Below, one piece after another: positions 35,258 to 45,261 of a DNA stretch of 64,000 bases (positions within the stretch are counted from its first letter, which is position 1; every line of letters begins with the position of its first letter). The notes beneath the pieces were generated by a model that was not told the DNA's origin, made no database searches, and worked only from the letters and a program-made list of their open reading frames with translations. Source of the stretch: Limosilactobacillus frumenti DSM 13145 (GTDB taxonomy: Bacteria; Bacillota; Bacilli; Lactobacillales; Lactobacillaceae); contig NZ_AZER01000024.1 in NCBI RefSeq assembly GCF_001436045.1, forward strand, positions 27,935-91,934, read 5' to 3'. Position numbers and translations under genes: made by a program.

Positions 35258-36835
35258 ATGTCATCAAAACAACTTGCAGATGCAGTTAATAAGCGGCGGA
35301 CATTTGCCATTATTTCCCACCCGGACGCGGGTAAGACCACTATTACGGAACAACTGTTACTTTTTGGTGGGGTTGTTCGTGAAGCCGGAACAGTTAAAGC
35401 ACGAAAAACCGGTAACTTTGCAAAATCAGACTGGATGGAAATCGAAAAGAAGCGGGGGATTTCTGTTACATCTTCAGTTTTACAGTTTGATTTTCAAGGT
35501 AAACGAATCAATATCCTGGATACACCAGGACACGAAGATTTCTCTGAAGATACTTACCGAACTCTAATGGCGGTGGATTCTGCAGTTATGGTGATTGATT
35601 CCGCAAAAGGAATTGAGCCACAAACTAAAAAACTTTTCAAAATTTGTAAGATGCGTGGGATCCCGATCTTTACATTTATGAATAAGTTTGATCGTGATGC
35701 ACGTGAACCATTGGACTTACTTAACGAAGTGGAAGATACGTTAGGTATTGAAACTTACCCAATGAATTGGCCAATTGGCTCTGGTCGTCAGTTTAAGGGA
35801 ATTTATGACCGTTATAATCACCGTGTTGCTTTAACACATCCTAGTGATCCTAAACATCCTTATTTACCACTCGATGAAGACGGCAATGTCAAAGGAGAAA
35901 ACCCATTGGCTGGTGATGGTGAATGGCAGGATGCTCTTGATGGGATGGAATTAGTTGAGGTTGCTGGTAACCAACTAGATCGTGACAAGATCGCTGCTGG
36001 TGATCAAACACCGGTCTTCTTTGGATCTGCGTTAACTAACTTTGGTGTTCAAACGTTCCTGGAAACATACTTGCAGTTTGCTCCTGCACCAAGTTCCCAC
36101 CATACTGAGAATGATGGAGATGTGCACCCACTGGATCCTGAATTTTCAGGTTTTGTTTTTAAGATTCAAGCTAACATGAATCCTCGTCACCGTGACCGAA
36201 TTGCCTTTGTCCGTATTTGTTCCGGGAAATTCGATCGGGGGATGGATGTTACGCTAGAGCGGACCCAGAAACCAATGCGCTTATCAAACGTGACTGAATT
36301 CATGGCTGATACTCGTGAAAACGTTGAAAAAGCGGTTGCTGGGGATATTATTGGTTTGTATGATACTGGAAATTTCCAAATTGGTGATTCTATCTATACT
36401 GGCAAGAAGGATATTAAGTTCGAAAAGCTGCCACAATTTACTCCAGAACTCTTTATGCGCGTTTCTGCTAAGAACGTTATGAAACAGAAGTCATTCCACA
36501 AGGGAATTAACCAGTTGGTTCAGGAAGGAGCAGTTCAACTGTTCCGTTCGTATTCTACTGGCGATTACATTTTGGGTGCAGTGGGTCAGCTACAATTTGA
36601 AGTCTTTAAGTTCCGGATGAAGAATGAATACAATTCTGATGTCATTATGGAGCCGATGGGTAATAAGACAGCGCGTTGGATTGACCCAGATCAATTAGAC
36701 GAAAAGATGTCATCATCACGAAATATCCTAGTTAAAGATATTCATGACCAGCCACTCTTCCTGTTTGAAAATCAATTTGCTGAAAATTGGTTCAAGCAAA
36801 AGTACCCAGATGTGAAGTTAACGAGTAAGTTGTAG
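35258..36835 (+). CDS. prfC: peptide chain release factor 3
   Basis: GTPase that removes RF1/RF2 from the ribosome after termination. The 525-residue product has all G motifs: SHPDAGKTT (G1), RGISVTSS (G2), DTPGHEDF (G3), NKFDRD (G4) and the GSA-L segment (G5), then RF3 domains II-III ([33 protein letters not shown]). Start at MSSKQL is chosen because AAAGGAAC lies ahead; the ATG at 35240 lies before that site. It is a housekeeping gene between two surface-glycan blocks, so it marks where cassettes join older chromosome. Confidence 0.95.
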   Translation: MSSKQLADAVNKRRTFAIISHPDAGKTTITEQLLLFGGVVREAGTVKARKTGNFAKSDWMEIEKKRGISVTSSVLQFDFQGKRINILDTPGHEDFSEDTYRTLMAVDSAVMVIDSAKGIEPQTKKLFKICKMRGIPIFTFMNKFDRDAREPLDLLNEVEDTLGIETYPMNWPIGSGRQFKGIYDRYNHRVALTHPSDPKHPYLPLDEDGNVKGENPLAGDGEWQDALDGMELVEVAGNQLDRDKIAAGDQTPVFFGSALTNFGVQTFLETYLQFAPAPSSHHTENDGDVHPLDPEFSGFVFKIQANMNPRHRDRIAFVRICSGKFDRGMDVTLERTQKPMRLSNVTEFMADTRENVEKAVAGDIIGLYDTGNFQIGDSIYTGKKDIKFEKLPQFTPELFMRVSAKNVMKQKSFHKGINQLVQEGAVQLFRSYSTGDYILGAVGQLQFEVFKFRMKNEYNSDVIMEPMGNKTARWIDPDQLDEKMSSSRNILVKDIHDQPLFLFENQFAENWFKQKYPDVKLTSKL

Positions 36836-36878
36836 AAAAAGTATTAAAGTGATGAGTAGCATGTGGAAGGATCAAGGT

Positions 36879-37916
36879 ATGAAAAGAGATAGTAGATTTG
36901 AATTATTAAGGATCATTAGTATGTTCATGATAATCATCTTCCATTTTGATTATTTTGGGCAGAAATGGAGAGTTCCTTCAATACATTCATTTTGGGACTA
37001 TACTTTGCTGTCGTCATATTTGAGTCTTGGGAAACTTGGGGTATACCTTTTCATTATGATAACGGGGTACTTTGTTGGTAATAAAACATTTCCCATATCA
37101 AAAAGCTTGTTAAAATCATGTAGTATTTGGCTTGAAGCGTTCTATTACTCTGTTGGTATATATATAGTTTTAAGTTTAACCAAGTTAACTACTTTTTCCT
37201 TTGGACAACTTATCAAGTGTGCTTTACCCTTTATGACTGATCAATATTGGTTCGTTGATGCTTACTTAATATTGCTATTATTGATTCCATTCATTAATAT
37301 TTGTCTTAATCAATTGTCTAGAAGGCAATTTTTCTATTTGGTAATAGTAATGAGTTTTCTATCTAGTGCTTTAACACCTATTAAAAGCGTTATTTTTTCA
37401 ACTGAAATTCAGTTTGGCTATATTTTACCTGCATATTTAATTGGCGCATATATAAAGAAATACAATATAAGAATAGCGTTCATAAAATCAAAAATTATAA
37501 TTATATATTTGTTCACTATAATATGCGCAGCTGGGTGCTATCAAACTGGTAAAACAAACTATATAAATGTTTTCTTCTTTGGAATCCCTCAATTACTGTT
37601 AGCAACTTTAATCTTTATAGAGGTAACGCAAGAGAGATCCTTTGTTAACAGATATGTCAATAGTATTGCAAAAACGGTTTTTGCAAGTTATTTGATTACA
37701 GATAATTTATTAGTGAAGGGATTATTATGGAATTTACCAGTGTTTCATAATAACAGAATTTCTATGTTCCAAATAAATGCATTTGGTATAGTGTTTGTTC
37801 TGGCTTTATTAATGGCATGTTCATTAATTGACTATTTTCGCATACTGCTATTCAGTCATGTAAACATCAATAATATATTTACAAAATTTCTATCAAAAGT
37901 GAGGAGTAACTTATAG
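36879..37916 (+). CDS. acyltransferase family 3 membrane protein
   Basis: A 345-residue protein with about 10 transmembrane segments. N-terminus RFELLRIISMFMIIIFHFDYFG carries the hallmark R..E.LR...M..I.xHF with the catalytic His; later TDQYWFVDAYLILLLLIPFIN matches the conserved YWF/WFxxxY region. Likely O-acetylates a cell-surface polysaccharide using acyl-CoA. The start at 36879 is preferred, with AAGGA about 10 bases upstream. Its stop overlaps the GTG of the next gene, and the next overlaps the UbiA gene, so the three form one unit. Confidence 0.82.
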   Translation: MKRDSRFELLRIISMFMIIIFHFDYFGQKWRVPSIHSFWDYTLLSSYLSLGKLGVYLFIMITGYFVGNKTFPISKSLLKSCSIWLEAFYYSVGIYIVLSLTKLTTFSFGQLIKCALPFMTDQYWFVDAYLILLLLIPFINICLNQLSRRQFFYLVIVMSFLSSALTPIKSVIFSTEIQFGYILPAYLIGAYIKKYNIRIAFIKSKIIIIYLFTIICAAGCYQTGKTNYINVFFFGIPQLLLATLIFIEVTQERSFVNRYVNSIAKTVFASYLITDNLLVKGLLWNLPVFHNNRISMFQINAFGIVFVLALLMACSLIDYFRILLFSHVNINNIFTKFLSKVRSNL

Positions 37917-39634
37917 TGGAAAATAGTAAGAGACAAATATGGCTTAATATTACTATGTACGCATTATTTATTGCGTTATCAATTATTTATATATGGCCGT
38001 TTGCTCATCGTGGAGTTATATTTGGTTCCGGAGATTTAATGTTTCATGTGAATCGTATGGAAGAATTATATCAAGATATCCAGCATGGTGTATTTATTCC
38101 TCGCATCTCTGCCTTTTCTTTTAACCAGGTTGGAAGTGGTATTAATTTCTTTTACCCATGGTTACTACTTTATCCTTTTGTTATATTACGTTTAATTACG
38201 AATAATCCCGTTAGTGCTTTTTACATTGGCATTGTGTTAATGAACTTTTTAACATTATCAGTAGCCTATTACTCTATGTTAAAGTTTTCGTTTTCCAGAA
38301 AAAGATCCTTTGCATTTTCAATTATTTATTCATTTGCCAATTACCGCCTATATTTAGTATTTAATCAAAACGTGTTGGCAGAAGCTTTGGCATATACATT
38401 TATGCCGCTTGCATTGTTGGGATTTTATGAAATTTTCTTTCATGATAATCATAAGTGGCCTTTGTTAGCGTTGGGAATGACATTTTTAATTTATTCGCAT
38501 ATGTTGACAACAGCATTAATTGCACTCTTCTTACTAGGTACTTTAGTTATTTTTTGGCACTTTATTGATCACAAAAGCCAGAGATTTTGCTCAGCAATTA
38601 AAGCGGCCTTTTTGGCACTTTCTTTGTCGGCTTTTTATCTTTTACCATTTATCGAACAAACTTTATCTAACAATTTAGTCGCATCATGGAAAGGGTTAGA
38701 GTTTGTTCAAACCCCTAGTGATACAATCTTAAAGTCACTTAATAATAGCCCTTATCAATATATTGGCATAGTTTTAATTATTACATTGTTCTTTGGTGTC
38801 CTTTACTGGAATAAAGCCAGTTTAGCTGATCGATATGTATATATTGCTGGGACATTGTTAACAGTATTAACAACAACATTAATTCCTTGGAATAAATTTA
38901 TTCAAACCCCATTATCAGTAATACAGTTTCCATATCGTCTTAATGGATTAGCAACGTTATTACTTTCAATATATTTATCGCGAATTGTCCAAGTATGGTT
39001 CAGTAATAGTTATAGTCATTACCGGATTCCCACTATTTCCTTGTTGGCTTTGACTTTGATTCCAGTAGGATTGGTATATTCTGGTGAGCAACAATTAATA
39101 ACTGCTAGAGAAAATATCCCTTATTTAAGCAAACGTCCCACAGTTCGACACTATTACCCACAACAAAATGGGACCTCGTATAATGTGACGATGTCAGAAT
39201 GGAATAATCAGCTTCATTATTATGCTCATAATGGATCATTTGATTACTTTCCCAAAGCGGTTGGGGATAAGGTTACTCAAATTGCACTCCATAAAGGTAT
39301 CATAAATGGTAAGGCAGTTCCATTAGGCAAACAACTAACGTCGAGCCCTAATCAACTTAGGTATTACCTGTCAAATATCAAAGCAGGTGAAAAAGTTGAA
39401 TTACCAATTTTGTACTATCAAAATGATCTGGTTAAGGTTGGTAATCAAGAGTATCGTAAGCCAATGGTGACAAATCATTCATTAATCCAGATTACAGTTC
39501 CTCAACATAATAAGTATGTAACTGTAAAGTATAAGGATTCTCTCGTAGATATTATATCTGTGTGGATTTCTGTTCTGACATGGTTGGGTATAATAATATA
39601 TTATCTTGGATATAAGATTAGGAGTATGCAATGA
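37916..39634 (+). CDS. GT-C-like membrane protein with 6-pyruvoyl-tetrahydropterin synthase-related domain
   Basis: A 572-residue protein with about 12 transmembrane segments and a C-terminal extracellular domain of about 160 residues (beta-rich; RPTVRHYYPQQNGTSYN, ending with one helix). Marks of the PTPS_related/YfhO-like family: GSGDLMFHVNRMEELYQDIQ after TM1 (an Asp and His in the first extracellular loop, as in GT-C enzymes), FFYPWLLLYPFVILRL, and IPWNKFIQTPLSVIQFPYRLNG. Such proteins are thought to use polyprenyl-phosphate sugars outside the membrane. Paralogue at 47456. GTG start overlapping the previous stop by one base; GAGGAG lies upstream. Confidence 0.75.
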   Translation: MENSKRQIWLNITMYALFIALSIIYIWPFAHRGVIFGSGDLMFHVNRMEELYQDIQHGVFIPRISAFSFNQVGSGINFFYPWLLLYPFVILRLITNNPVSAFYIGIVLMNFLTLSVAYYSMLKFSFSRKRSFAFSIIYSFANYRLYLVFNQNVLAEALAYTFMPLALLGFYEIFFHDNHKWPLLALGMTFLIYSHMLTTALIALFLLGTLVIFWHFIDHKSQRFCSAIKAAFLALSLSAFYLLPFIEQTLSNNLVASWKGLEFVQTPSDTILKSLNNSPYQYIGIVLIITLFFGVLYWNKASLADRYVYIAGTLLTVLTTTLIPWNKFIQTPLSVIQFPYRLNGLATLLLSIYLSRIVQVWFSNSYSHYRIPTISLLALTLIPVGLVYSGEQQLITARENIPYLSKRPTVRHYYPQQNGTSYNVTMSEWNNQLHYYAHNGSFDYFPKAVGDKVTQIALHKGIINGKAVPLGKQLTSSPNQLRYYLSNIKAGEKVELPILYYQNDLVKVGNQEYRKPMVTNHSLIQITVPQHNKYVTVKYKDSLVDIISVWISVLTWLGIIIYYLGYKIRSMQ

Positions 39635-40488
39635 GAGATTACATTAAGTTAATGCGGCCTTTTCATTGGGTTAAAAATCTATTAATTTTCGTGCCATTAT
39701 TTTTTAGTGGCCGCCTATTTACGTCTAATAAAATTACAGACTTGATCATAGCATTTTTAGCTTTTAGTTTAATTGCTTCTTCGGTATATGTTTTAAATGA
39801 CATTAAAGATGCAGACAAAGACAGGCTACATCCTAAAAAGAAATATCGTCCAATTGCTAGTGGTCACATCAGCAAAGCACATGCTTTAATGCTTTGGGCA
39901 TTATTGATCGTGATCAGCATTTGTTTGATGGCCCTATTGGTCAGAGTTATTGATAGCTTTTATGCTGCTTTAAGCTTACCAATTGTTTATATGTTAATTA
40001 ACGTTCTATATAGTAATGGTTTAAAAAATGTCCCATTGTTAGATGTGGCAATTATTGCAGCTGGATTTGTAATAAGGTTATATTATGGAGCGGTAGTTTG
40101 CGGTATACTCATTTCTGATTCTCTGTTATTAACAGTAATTTCTGCTTCCTTCTTCTTAGGGTTTGGGAAGCGGAGAAATGAATTAAAAAAGGGGACAAGT
40201 ACGCGTAAAGTCCTTCAAGCTTACAATATTCATTTTTTGGATAAAATTATGTATGTATTTATAGGTTTAACGTTAGTCTTCTATTCTTTGTGGACAATTA
40301 CACGAGGAAATAACTTAGTGTATACAGTCCCATTTTCGATGTTGATTGTTGCAGACTACTGTTTGATCATTGAAAGTAATAGCTCTGATGGTGACCCAGC
40401 GGAAGTGCTAAAACATTCGAAAACTTTGATGTGTCTATTGGTACTTTTTGTTGTTTTCATGTTTATTTGTCTTTATGTTAACCCATAG
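39631..40488 (+). CDS. UbiA-family polyprenyl-phosphate pentosyltransferase-like protein
   Basis: A 285-residue protein with about 9 membrane helices. It resembles decaprenyl-phosphate phosphoribosyltransferase (Rv3806c type), which moves phosphoribose onto a polyprenyl phosphate, more than quinone or heme prenyltransferases. Seen: KLMRPFHWVKNLLIFVPLFF at the N-terminus, SSVYVLNDIKDADKDRLHP (first Asp-rich motif), KKYRPIASG and a second region GKRRNELKKG. It is coupled by a 4-base overlap to the GT-C-like gene, suggesting that its lipid-linked product feeds that enzyme. No phosphatase or DprE1/DprE2-like epimerase is adjacent. Confidence 0.75.
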   Translation: MRDYIKLMRPFHWVKNLLIFVPLFFSGRLFTSNKITDLIIAFLAFSLIASSVYVLNDIKDADKDRLHPKKKYRPIASGHISKAHALMLWALLIVISICLMALLVRVIDSFYAALSLPIVYMLINVLYSNGLKNVPLLDVAIIAAGFVIRLYYGAVVCGILISDSLLLTVISASFFLGFGKRRNELKKGTSTRKVLQAYNIHFLDKIMYVFIGLTLVFYSLWTITRGNNLVYTVPFSMLIVADYCLIIESNSSDGDPAEVLKHSKTLMCLLVLFVVFMFICLYVNP

Positions 40489-40579
40489 TCAAATATTATT
40501 ATGTATGAAGTGTAACGAAAAAAGTAAGGGAGTAGGTATACTTTTAAAATAATTAATTACGGTCTTACTAATAACTAAA

Positions 40580-40920
40580 ATTTATTGTGGCATATTTTAA
40601 CTACACCATTGTACTTTTAGAATAATTGAAGAGTTGGTCCACTGTATCTGTAACAATTGAGCTTAGATTGTATGGAAGATGACAATTTAATAAGATGTCC
40701 AGGTTTCTGTCTTTTTGTTTACTTACTTTATTTTTGATAGTAGATGGTGTCAAGTGAAATTTAGAAATGTCATAAAAAAGCGAAATAGAATTGTATGATT
40801 TGGGCGGTTTAGAAATTGGTAGATGCTAAACGATAGACTTGCCTTTGAATTTAATCATATGTGAGTGGTAGACAAGGTAATCTAAAATTATCAACTTATA
40901 TAGCTTTGTTCCGTCTTCTA
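40580..40920 (-). pseudogene. degenerate coding remnant, family not recognised
   Basis: In the 559-base gap the minus strand has one frame open for about 110 codons except for a single TAG: KLYKLIILDYLVYHSHMIKF before it, then HLPISKPPKSYNSISLFYD through NLDILLNCHLPYNLSSIVTD to a TAG near 40603. It has no start with ribosome site. The composition is protein-like but I cannot assign a family. The rest of the gap (40489-40580 and 40920-41047) holds only the promoter region of the next gene. Confidence 0.35.
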
Positions 40921-41047
40921 ACATTTAATGAATTTAACATCGTAGCTTTAACCTTAATATTTGAGTTATTTATAGCTCTTCAATCTGGATTGGTGTAAAA
41001 TGAACTTTACAAAAACAATTGATTATAGTAAATAAGGAGAGTTATTC

Positions 41048-42934
41048 ATGAACAATGAACATGTTCATTCTTATAAATTGAGAAATACAATCCTGTTAGC
41101 TAGTGTAGCTTTAACACTAGGTATTTTTGCTTCAACGACTAATACTTACGCTAACGATAAAACTCCGGTAGTTAAAACGACCACAAATAACAACAAGCCA
41201 AATACTGATGCTGCCAACCCAACACCAACTGCATCTACTTTGGATACTACATATGCTTCTGCTAAAGCAGCTATTGATGCTACTTCCACCGAATCAGAAG
41301 CTAATAGTGTAGCAAGTCAACAAAAGGAGCAGGAAACAAAGGCGATTAGCGATTATTACGTTAGTCAAAAAAGCGCCAAGTCTGCTGCATTAGCTCAAGA
41401 ATATAATGCTAAAAGTGCGCAATTTACGAAAGAATACACTTCGGATGAAGCAGCTGTTTCTGCTGGAAATTCCTTAACGATCAAAGGAATTAAAGATGCT
41501 TATGACACAGCTATTCAGGCTAATCAAGCAGCCTCTGCGGCACAAAAAGGCTATGAAGATTTAAGCAATGCTGTGGTCAAAGATCAAGAGGCAGTTAAAG
41601 AGGCCCAAAAAGAAGTTGATGAAGCTTCCGCAGCTGTAAAACCTGCAAAGGGGAAGGATCAGAATAAAGAACAGGATAGTAAGGCAGACAATTCAGATAA
41701 TGATGCTCTAGTTTTAGCTAAAGGAAAGTTAAAAACGGCTCAGGATCAACTTAAATCTGACCAAGATGCTTTAACAAAGGCTAAATCTAAGCTTGACGAA
41801 GCTAAAAAAGGCGTTGTAGATGTAGCCGCTATTGCTTGGAAATATTTGACTGACTTAAAATCTACTAATGATGCTACATTGGCAAAGTTGAAAGAGGAAA
41901 ATCAAAAAATCCTTAATCAGTATGATACAGATGCTAGTGCAGAGATTAGTCATATGAACACAGTTATCGATGGGTATCTCGATAACCATGTAAAGCAATT
42001 TAATATTGATACTCCAACTGGAAAAGCTAATACATGGGGTGAGCAAAAGTCCAAAGATGGCAAGATATCTTGGTACTACTATGGTAAGAATGGTAAAGCT
42101 GTTCAAGGATGGAATTTGATTGGTGACGATTGGTACTATTTTGCCAAAAGTAATGCCGAAATGTTTGCTGGTATTAAAACAATAAATGGTAAAGTTTATT
42201 ACTTTAACCCTAACCATGATGGTACTTTTGGTCGCTTATTGACTGGCTGGCAAAAGGTTAATGGGTCATGGTACTGGTTTGCCGGTGATGAGGATACTAA
42301 GAACAATATTCATGGTGGATATGCTAAAACCAGCTGGCAAAAGACAACTCCTGCTAATAATTGGTACTATTTTGATGATAATGGTAAGGCAGTTACTGGT
42401 TGGTTCAAGTCTCCAGCTTCAGGATTATGGTATTACTTTGACCCAGTAAATGCATGGGCTGTCACAGGTTGGTTCCGTTCTGGCGCGGGACATTGGTATT
42501 ACTTTGATCCGGTAAATGCATGGGCTGATACTGGCTGGCAGAGCATTAACGGACATTGGTATTACTTTGATCCAACCAATGCCTGGGCAACAAAGGGTTG
42601 GTATCGCTCTAACGCTGGTAATTGGTATTACTTTGACCCAGTAAATGCATGGGCTGTCACAGGTTGGTTCCGTTCACCAGCGTCTGGATTATGGTACTGG
42701 TTTGATCAGGATAATGCTTGGATGGTTACTAATGGTTGGGGATTTAACCATGACAATGGTCAACGGTACTACTTTGATGCAGCTGGTCATCCAATGACTG
42801 GATGGCTGAAGAGTTACGATGGTACTTGGTACTATTTCCAACCAGGTAGTGATGCAGCATTAGCTAATGGTCGTTACTGGATTGGTGGACGCCAATATAG
42901 TTTTGGCGCTACTGGTAACTGGCTGCAGTATTAA
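41048..42934 (+). CDS. secreted coiled-coil protein with CW_binding-type repeats
   Basis: A 628-residue exported protein with a conventional signal peptide (about 35 residues, cleaved after TYA). Residues about 55-310 are Ala/Lys/Glu/Gln-rich and predict long coiled coils (KDQEAVKEAQKEVDEA; KGKLKTAQDQLKSDQDALTK), with a proline-containing PAKGKDQNKEQDSKADN hinge; residues about 335-628 are about 12 repeats. No catalytic domain is seen, so a spacer or scaffold or an adhesin is likely. The layout is like pneumococcal PspA/PspC: helical coiled coil, then choline-binding repeats. AAGGAGAG precedes the ATG. Ends in a hairpin. Confidence 0.85.
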   Translation: MNNEHVHSYKLRNTILLASVALTLGIFASTTNTYANDKTPVVKTTTNNNKPNTDAANPTPTASTLDTTYASAKAAIDATSTESEANSVASQQKEQETKAISDYYVSQKSAKSAALAQEYNAKSAQFTKEYTSDEAAVSAGNSLTIKGIKDAYDTAIQANQAASAAQKGYEDLSNAVVKDQEAVKEAQKEVDEASAAVKPAKGKDQNKEQDSKADNSDNDALVLAKGKLKTAQDQLKSDQDALTKAKSKLDEAKKGVVDVAAIAWKYLTDLKSTNDATLAKLKEENQKILNQYDTDASAEISHMNTVIDGYLDNHVKQFNIDTPTGKANTWGEQKSKDGKISWYYYGKNGKAVQGWNLIGDDWYYFAKSNAEMFAGIKTINGKVYYFNPNHDGTFGRLLTGWQKVNGSWYWFAGDEDTKNNIHGGYAKTSWQKTTPANNWYYFDDNGKAVTGWFKSPASGLWYYFDPVNAWAVTGWFRSGAGHWYYFDPVNAWADTGWQSINGHWYYFDPTNAWATKGWYRSNAGNWYYFDPVNAWAVTGWFRSPASGLWYWFDQDNAWMVTNGWGFNHDNGQRYYFDAAGHPMTGWLKSYDGTWYYFQPGSDAALANGRYWIGGRQYSFGATGNWLQY

Positions 42935-42943
42935 AGTAAATGG

Positions 42944-42977
42944 GAAGATTGGTAGTATAATCTATCGATCTTCTTTT
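42944..42977 (+). terminator. intrinsic terminator
   Basis: GAAGAT-GGTAG pairs with CTATC-ATCTTC with one mismatch; T-run follows. Confidence 0.7.
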
Positions 42978-43147
42978 TCATTTTTAATCAAATATATTTA
43001 TTGATCACTCAAGTTATTGTTGAGATATATGATTATATAGGAATAATCATCTACTTGACAAAATTGATTAGTACCTATATATTTAATGATCGACTTGATA
43101 TGTATATAATTATGGATATAGTTGTCTTTTAAATGGTAGGGTGGAAT

Positions 43148-44188
43148 ATGAATCATAAAGTTACTTATGAGGGAATTGATTGTTTAAAAGTTGTGGCAGC
43201 CATTGGAATAGTTGCAATTCATACGCATGTACCTTTATTTGAAACAATAGGTAGGTTAGGATTGCCTTTTTTTTCAATCGTTACGAGTTTCTTTTTCTTT
43301 AAACACTATTTAAGACTGAATAGTCATGACGATAGGAAGCATTACTTAAAGAAGTTCGAGGTTAGGTTACTATGGTTGTATGGCTTGTGGCAGATTATTT
43401 ACCTTCCTTTAGCGGTAAAAAATAGTTATTCGTTCTTCAGAACTAATGGTTGTCATGTCTTCAGTTTTTTTAAATACATTTTTGATTTATTATTCAAACT
43501 ATGGCCCTCCAATGTGAATGGATGGTTTCCATCCTGGTACATAATTGGGATGATAATTGCGCTTCCCTTCTCCTTATTTGTTTATAAATATGTTTTTAGA
43601 AAAAACAAGTATCTTTATGGAATGTTTTGTATTGTATTAGAAATATATTTTGTTTTATGTAGTGAACTTGGATTCTTGAGACTAATTAAATTAGAGTTGA
43701 TTAATTCTGATTCATTTCCAAGATTGATAATTTATATTTTTATTGGGTATTTACTAGCGAAAAACTTGAATACCGTAAAGGGTTATAATTTGAGTAAAGT
43801 ATCTATTTTAATGTGTGTACTTATCATTTGTTATTATCTGGAAAATCTTATAGTGAGTCACTTAGGTGGTTGCCTTAGTAATGATGAAACTATTTTGACT
43901 ATGCCGACTAGTCTTGTTATTGTTATTTTTTCGATAATATATATTCCTAGGATTAATGAAGTACAATCAGAAAGTTTAAGAAGGTTCAGCACTTTTCTGT
44001 ATTGTTTTCAAGCATGGTCATTAGCTGTTTTTGATTATTTAAATAGTAACAAATTCCACATTACTAGTTTCACTACTACTGCGGTTATGGACTTTATTTT
44101 TGTGATGATTACAGCTTGTGTTGCATTCTTCATTTATGATTACGTTGCACGTGCAACACATTGGAAATTTTGGAATTACATGGTTTAA
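43148..44188 (+). CDS. acyltransferase family 3 membrane protein
   Basis: A 346-residue protein with about 10 membrane segments. The N-terminal EGIDCLKVVAAIGIVAIHTHVPLFE has the family's D-x-L/K..A...V..H.H pattern, and NGWFPSWYIIGMIIALPFSL has the W-[FY]-x-x-x core. The third such gene of the window (others 20942, 36879); sequence similarity among the three is limited to family motifs, so they probably acetylate different sugars. ATG at 43148 follows GGGTGG; ends in a bidirectional terminator. Confidence 0.8.
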   Translation: MNHKVTYEGIDCLKVVAAIGIVAIHTHVPLFETIGRLGLPFFSIVTSFFFFKHYLRLNSHDDRKHYLKKFEVRLLWLYGLWQIIYLPLAVKNSYSFFRTNGCHVFSFFKYIFDLLFKLWPSNVNGWFPSWYIIGMIIALPFSLFVYKYVFRKNKYLYGMFCIVLEIYFVLCSELGFLRLIKLELINSDSFPRLIIYIFIGYLLAKNLNTVKGYNLSKVSILMCVLIICYYLENLIVSHLGGCLSNDETILTMPTSLVIVIFSIIYIPRINEVQSESLRRFSTFLYCFQAWSLAVFDYLNSNKFHITSFTTTAVMDFIFVMITACVAFFIYDYVARATHWKFWNYMV

Positions 44189-44190
44189 AT

Positions 44191-44226
44191 AAAAAAGACG
44201 AATCACAATTGTGATTCGTCTTTTTT
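44191..44226. terminator. bidirectional intrinsic terminator
   Basis: An almost perfect palindrome, AAAAAAGACGAATCACAA with its complement, ending in TTTTTT, between convergent genes. Confidence 0.92.
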
Positions 44227-44239
44227 ATTTATGTAAGAA

Positions 44240-44974
44240 TTAATGCTCATGCTCAATTGTTACATTAGATGGTAAGTAACCTGACCAATCTTGGTATTTC
44301 ACTTCATTACTTCCAGGAATAGTCATTCGATCCATACCATCAGAGTCAACGTGATGGGTAACTCCATACTCGTCAGTCCAAACAGCAATATCACCTAATC
44401 CTAGCTGAACATTGCTGTGCGTACTTGACACGATCTGCGCGTTAGCTGGTAGTGGTCCTGACCAGTCCTGGTACTTTACTTGATCGCTTCCAGGAATAGT
44501 CATCCGATCCATTCCATCAGAATCGACGTGGTGAACTACACCATATTGATCAGTCCAAACAGCGATATCACCTAATCCTAATTGAATTGAGCTTGATTGT
44601 TGTTGAGGTTGATTCTTAATCTGTGCAGACTGAGTTTGGCTGTTGTTTACAAACGATTGACTATTAGCATTAGAGATGCCGGTTGTTGGTTGTTGGTAAT
44701 TGCCAATACTTTCTGATCCGGATGAACTTGTTAAATGAGTAGATTCTTCACTTTCTGTGGTAGAAGAACTTACAGAGGTTGAGCCATTTTGAGCATATTT
44801 ATTAGATTTTGTAATAGCTTTATGACTACCGCTATGTTTGACAACCTTAGCACTAGATGGTTGATTATTTTTATGAGTTGTTGTAGCAGATTGGCTGATA
44901 CCACAACCACCAAGACCTAAGATAAGTGCAATGGCTAGGGAAGTGTTTAGTATCTTCTTACTTACTTTTAGCAT
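44240..44974 (-). CDS. lipoprotein with two LGLGD..HHVDSDGMD domains
   Basis: A 244-residue predicted lipoprotein: signal with lipobox LGLGGC (19-24), Ser/Thr/Gln-rich linker (about 30-130), then two nearly identical modules of about 55 residues, the first from about 131 and the second from about 190. Each begins LGLGDIAVWTDxYGV and holds HHVDSDGMDRMTIPGS, VKYQDWSG and LPxN. The same module occurs once in the protein at 15960. No named family is recognised. The two modules differ mostly at the end of the first (PLPANAQIVSS). An autonomous gene with a terminator. Confidence 0.78.
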   Translation of the reverse strand: MLKVSKKILNTSLAIALILGLGGCGISQSATTTHKNNQPSSAKVVKHSGSHKAITKSNKYAQNGSTSVSSSTTESEESTHLTSSSGSESIGNYQQPTTGISNANSQSFVNNSQTQSAQIKNQPQQQSSSIQLGLGDIAVWTDQYGVVHHVDSDGMDRMTIPGSDQVKYQDWSGPLPANAQIVSSTHSNVQLGLGDIAVWTDEYGVTHHVDSDGMDRMTIPGSNEVKYQDWSGYLPSNVTIEHEH

Positions 44975-45261
44975 TATGATGCACCCCTTTCATTCTCCAT
45001 AGTTTCCTCTTCATATTTATTGTAACATTTTTGCAACATTATCGTAAGGTGCATGAAATATAACAGCTGATAATTTATTGAGACTGTGTTTATCATTTCT
45101 AAATTACTAACCTTTTACTTTATGACAAAAAATTGCACTAATGTTACAAAGTGACTACATTCGATAACAAAGTCGCGACATTCCTTATTTTTCTAAAAAT
45201 TAAGAGTATATTAATAATCGTTGTGAAACGGAAGAAAAGTAAAGGAGCTGTTTTTAGTTTT

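Noticed and set aside
45151..45261. Longer N-terminus for the NlpC/P60 protein
   Set aside because: It would put 37 residues before the KxYKxGKxW leader and has no ribosome site.
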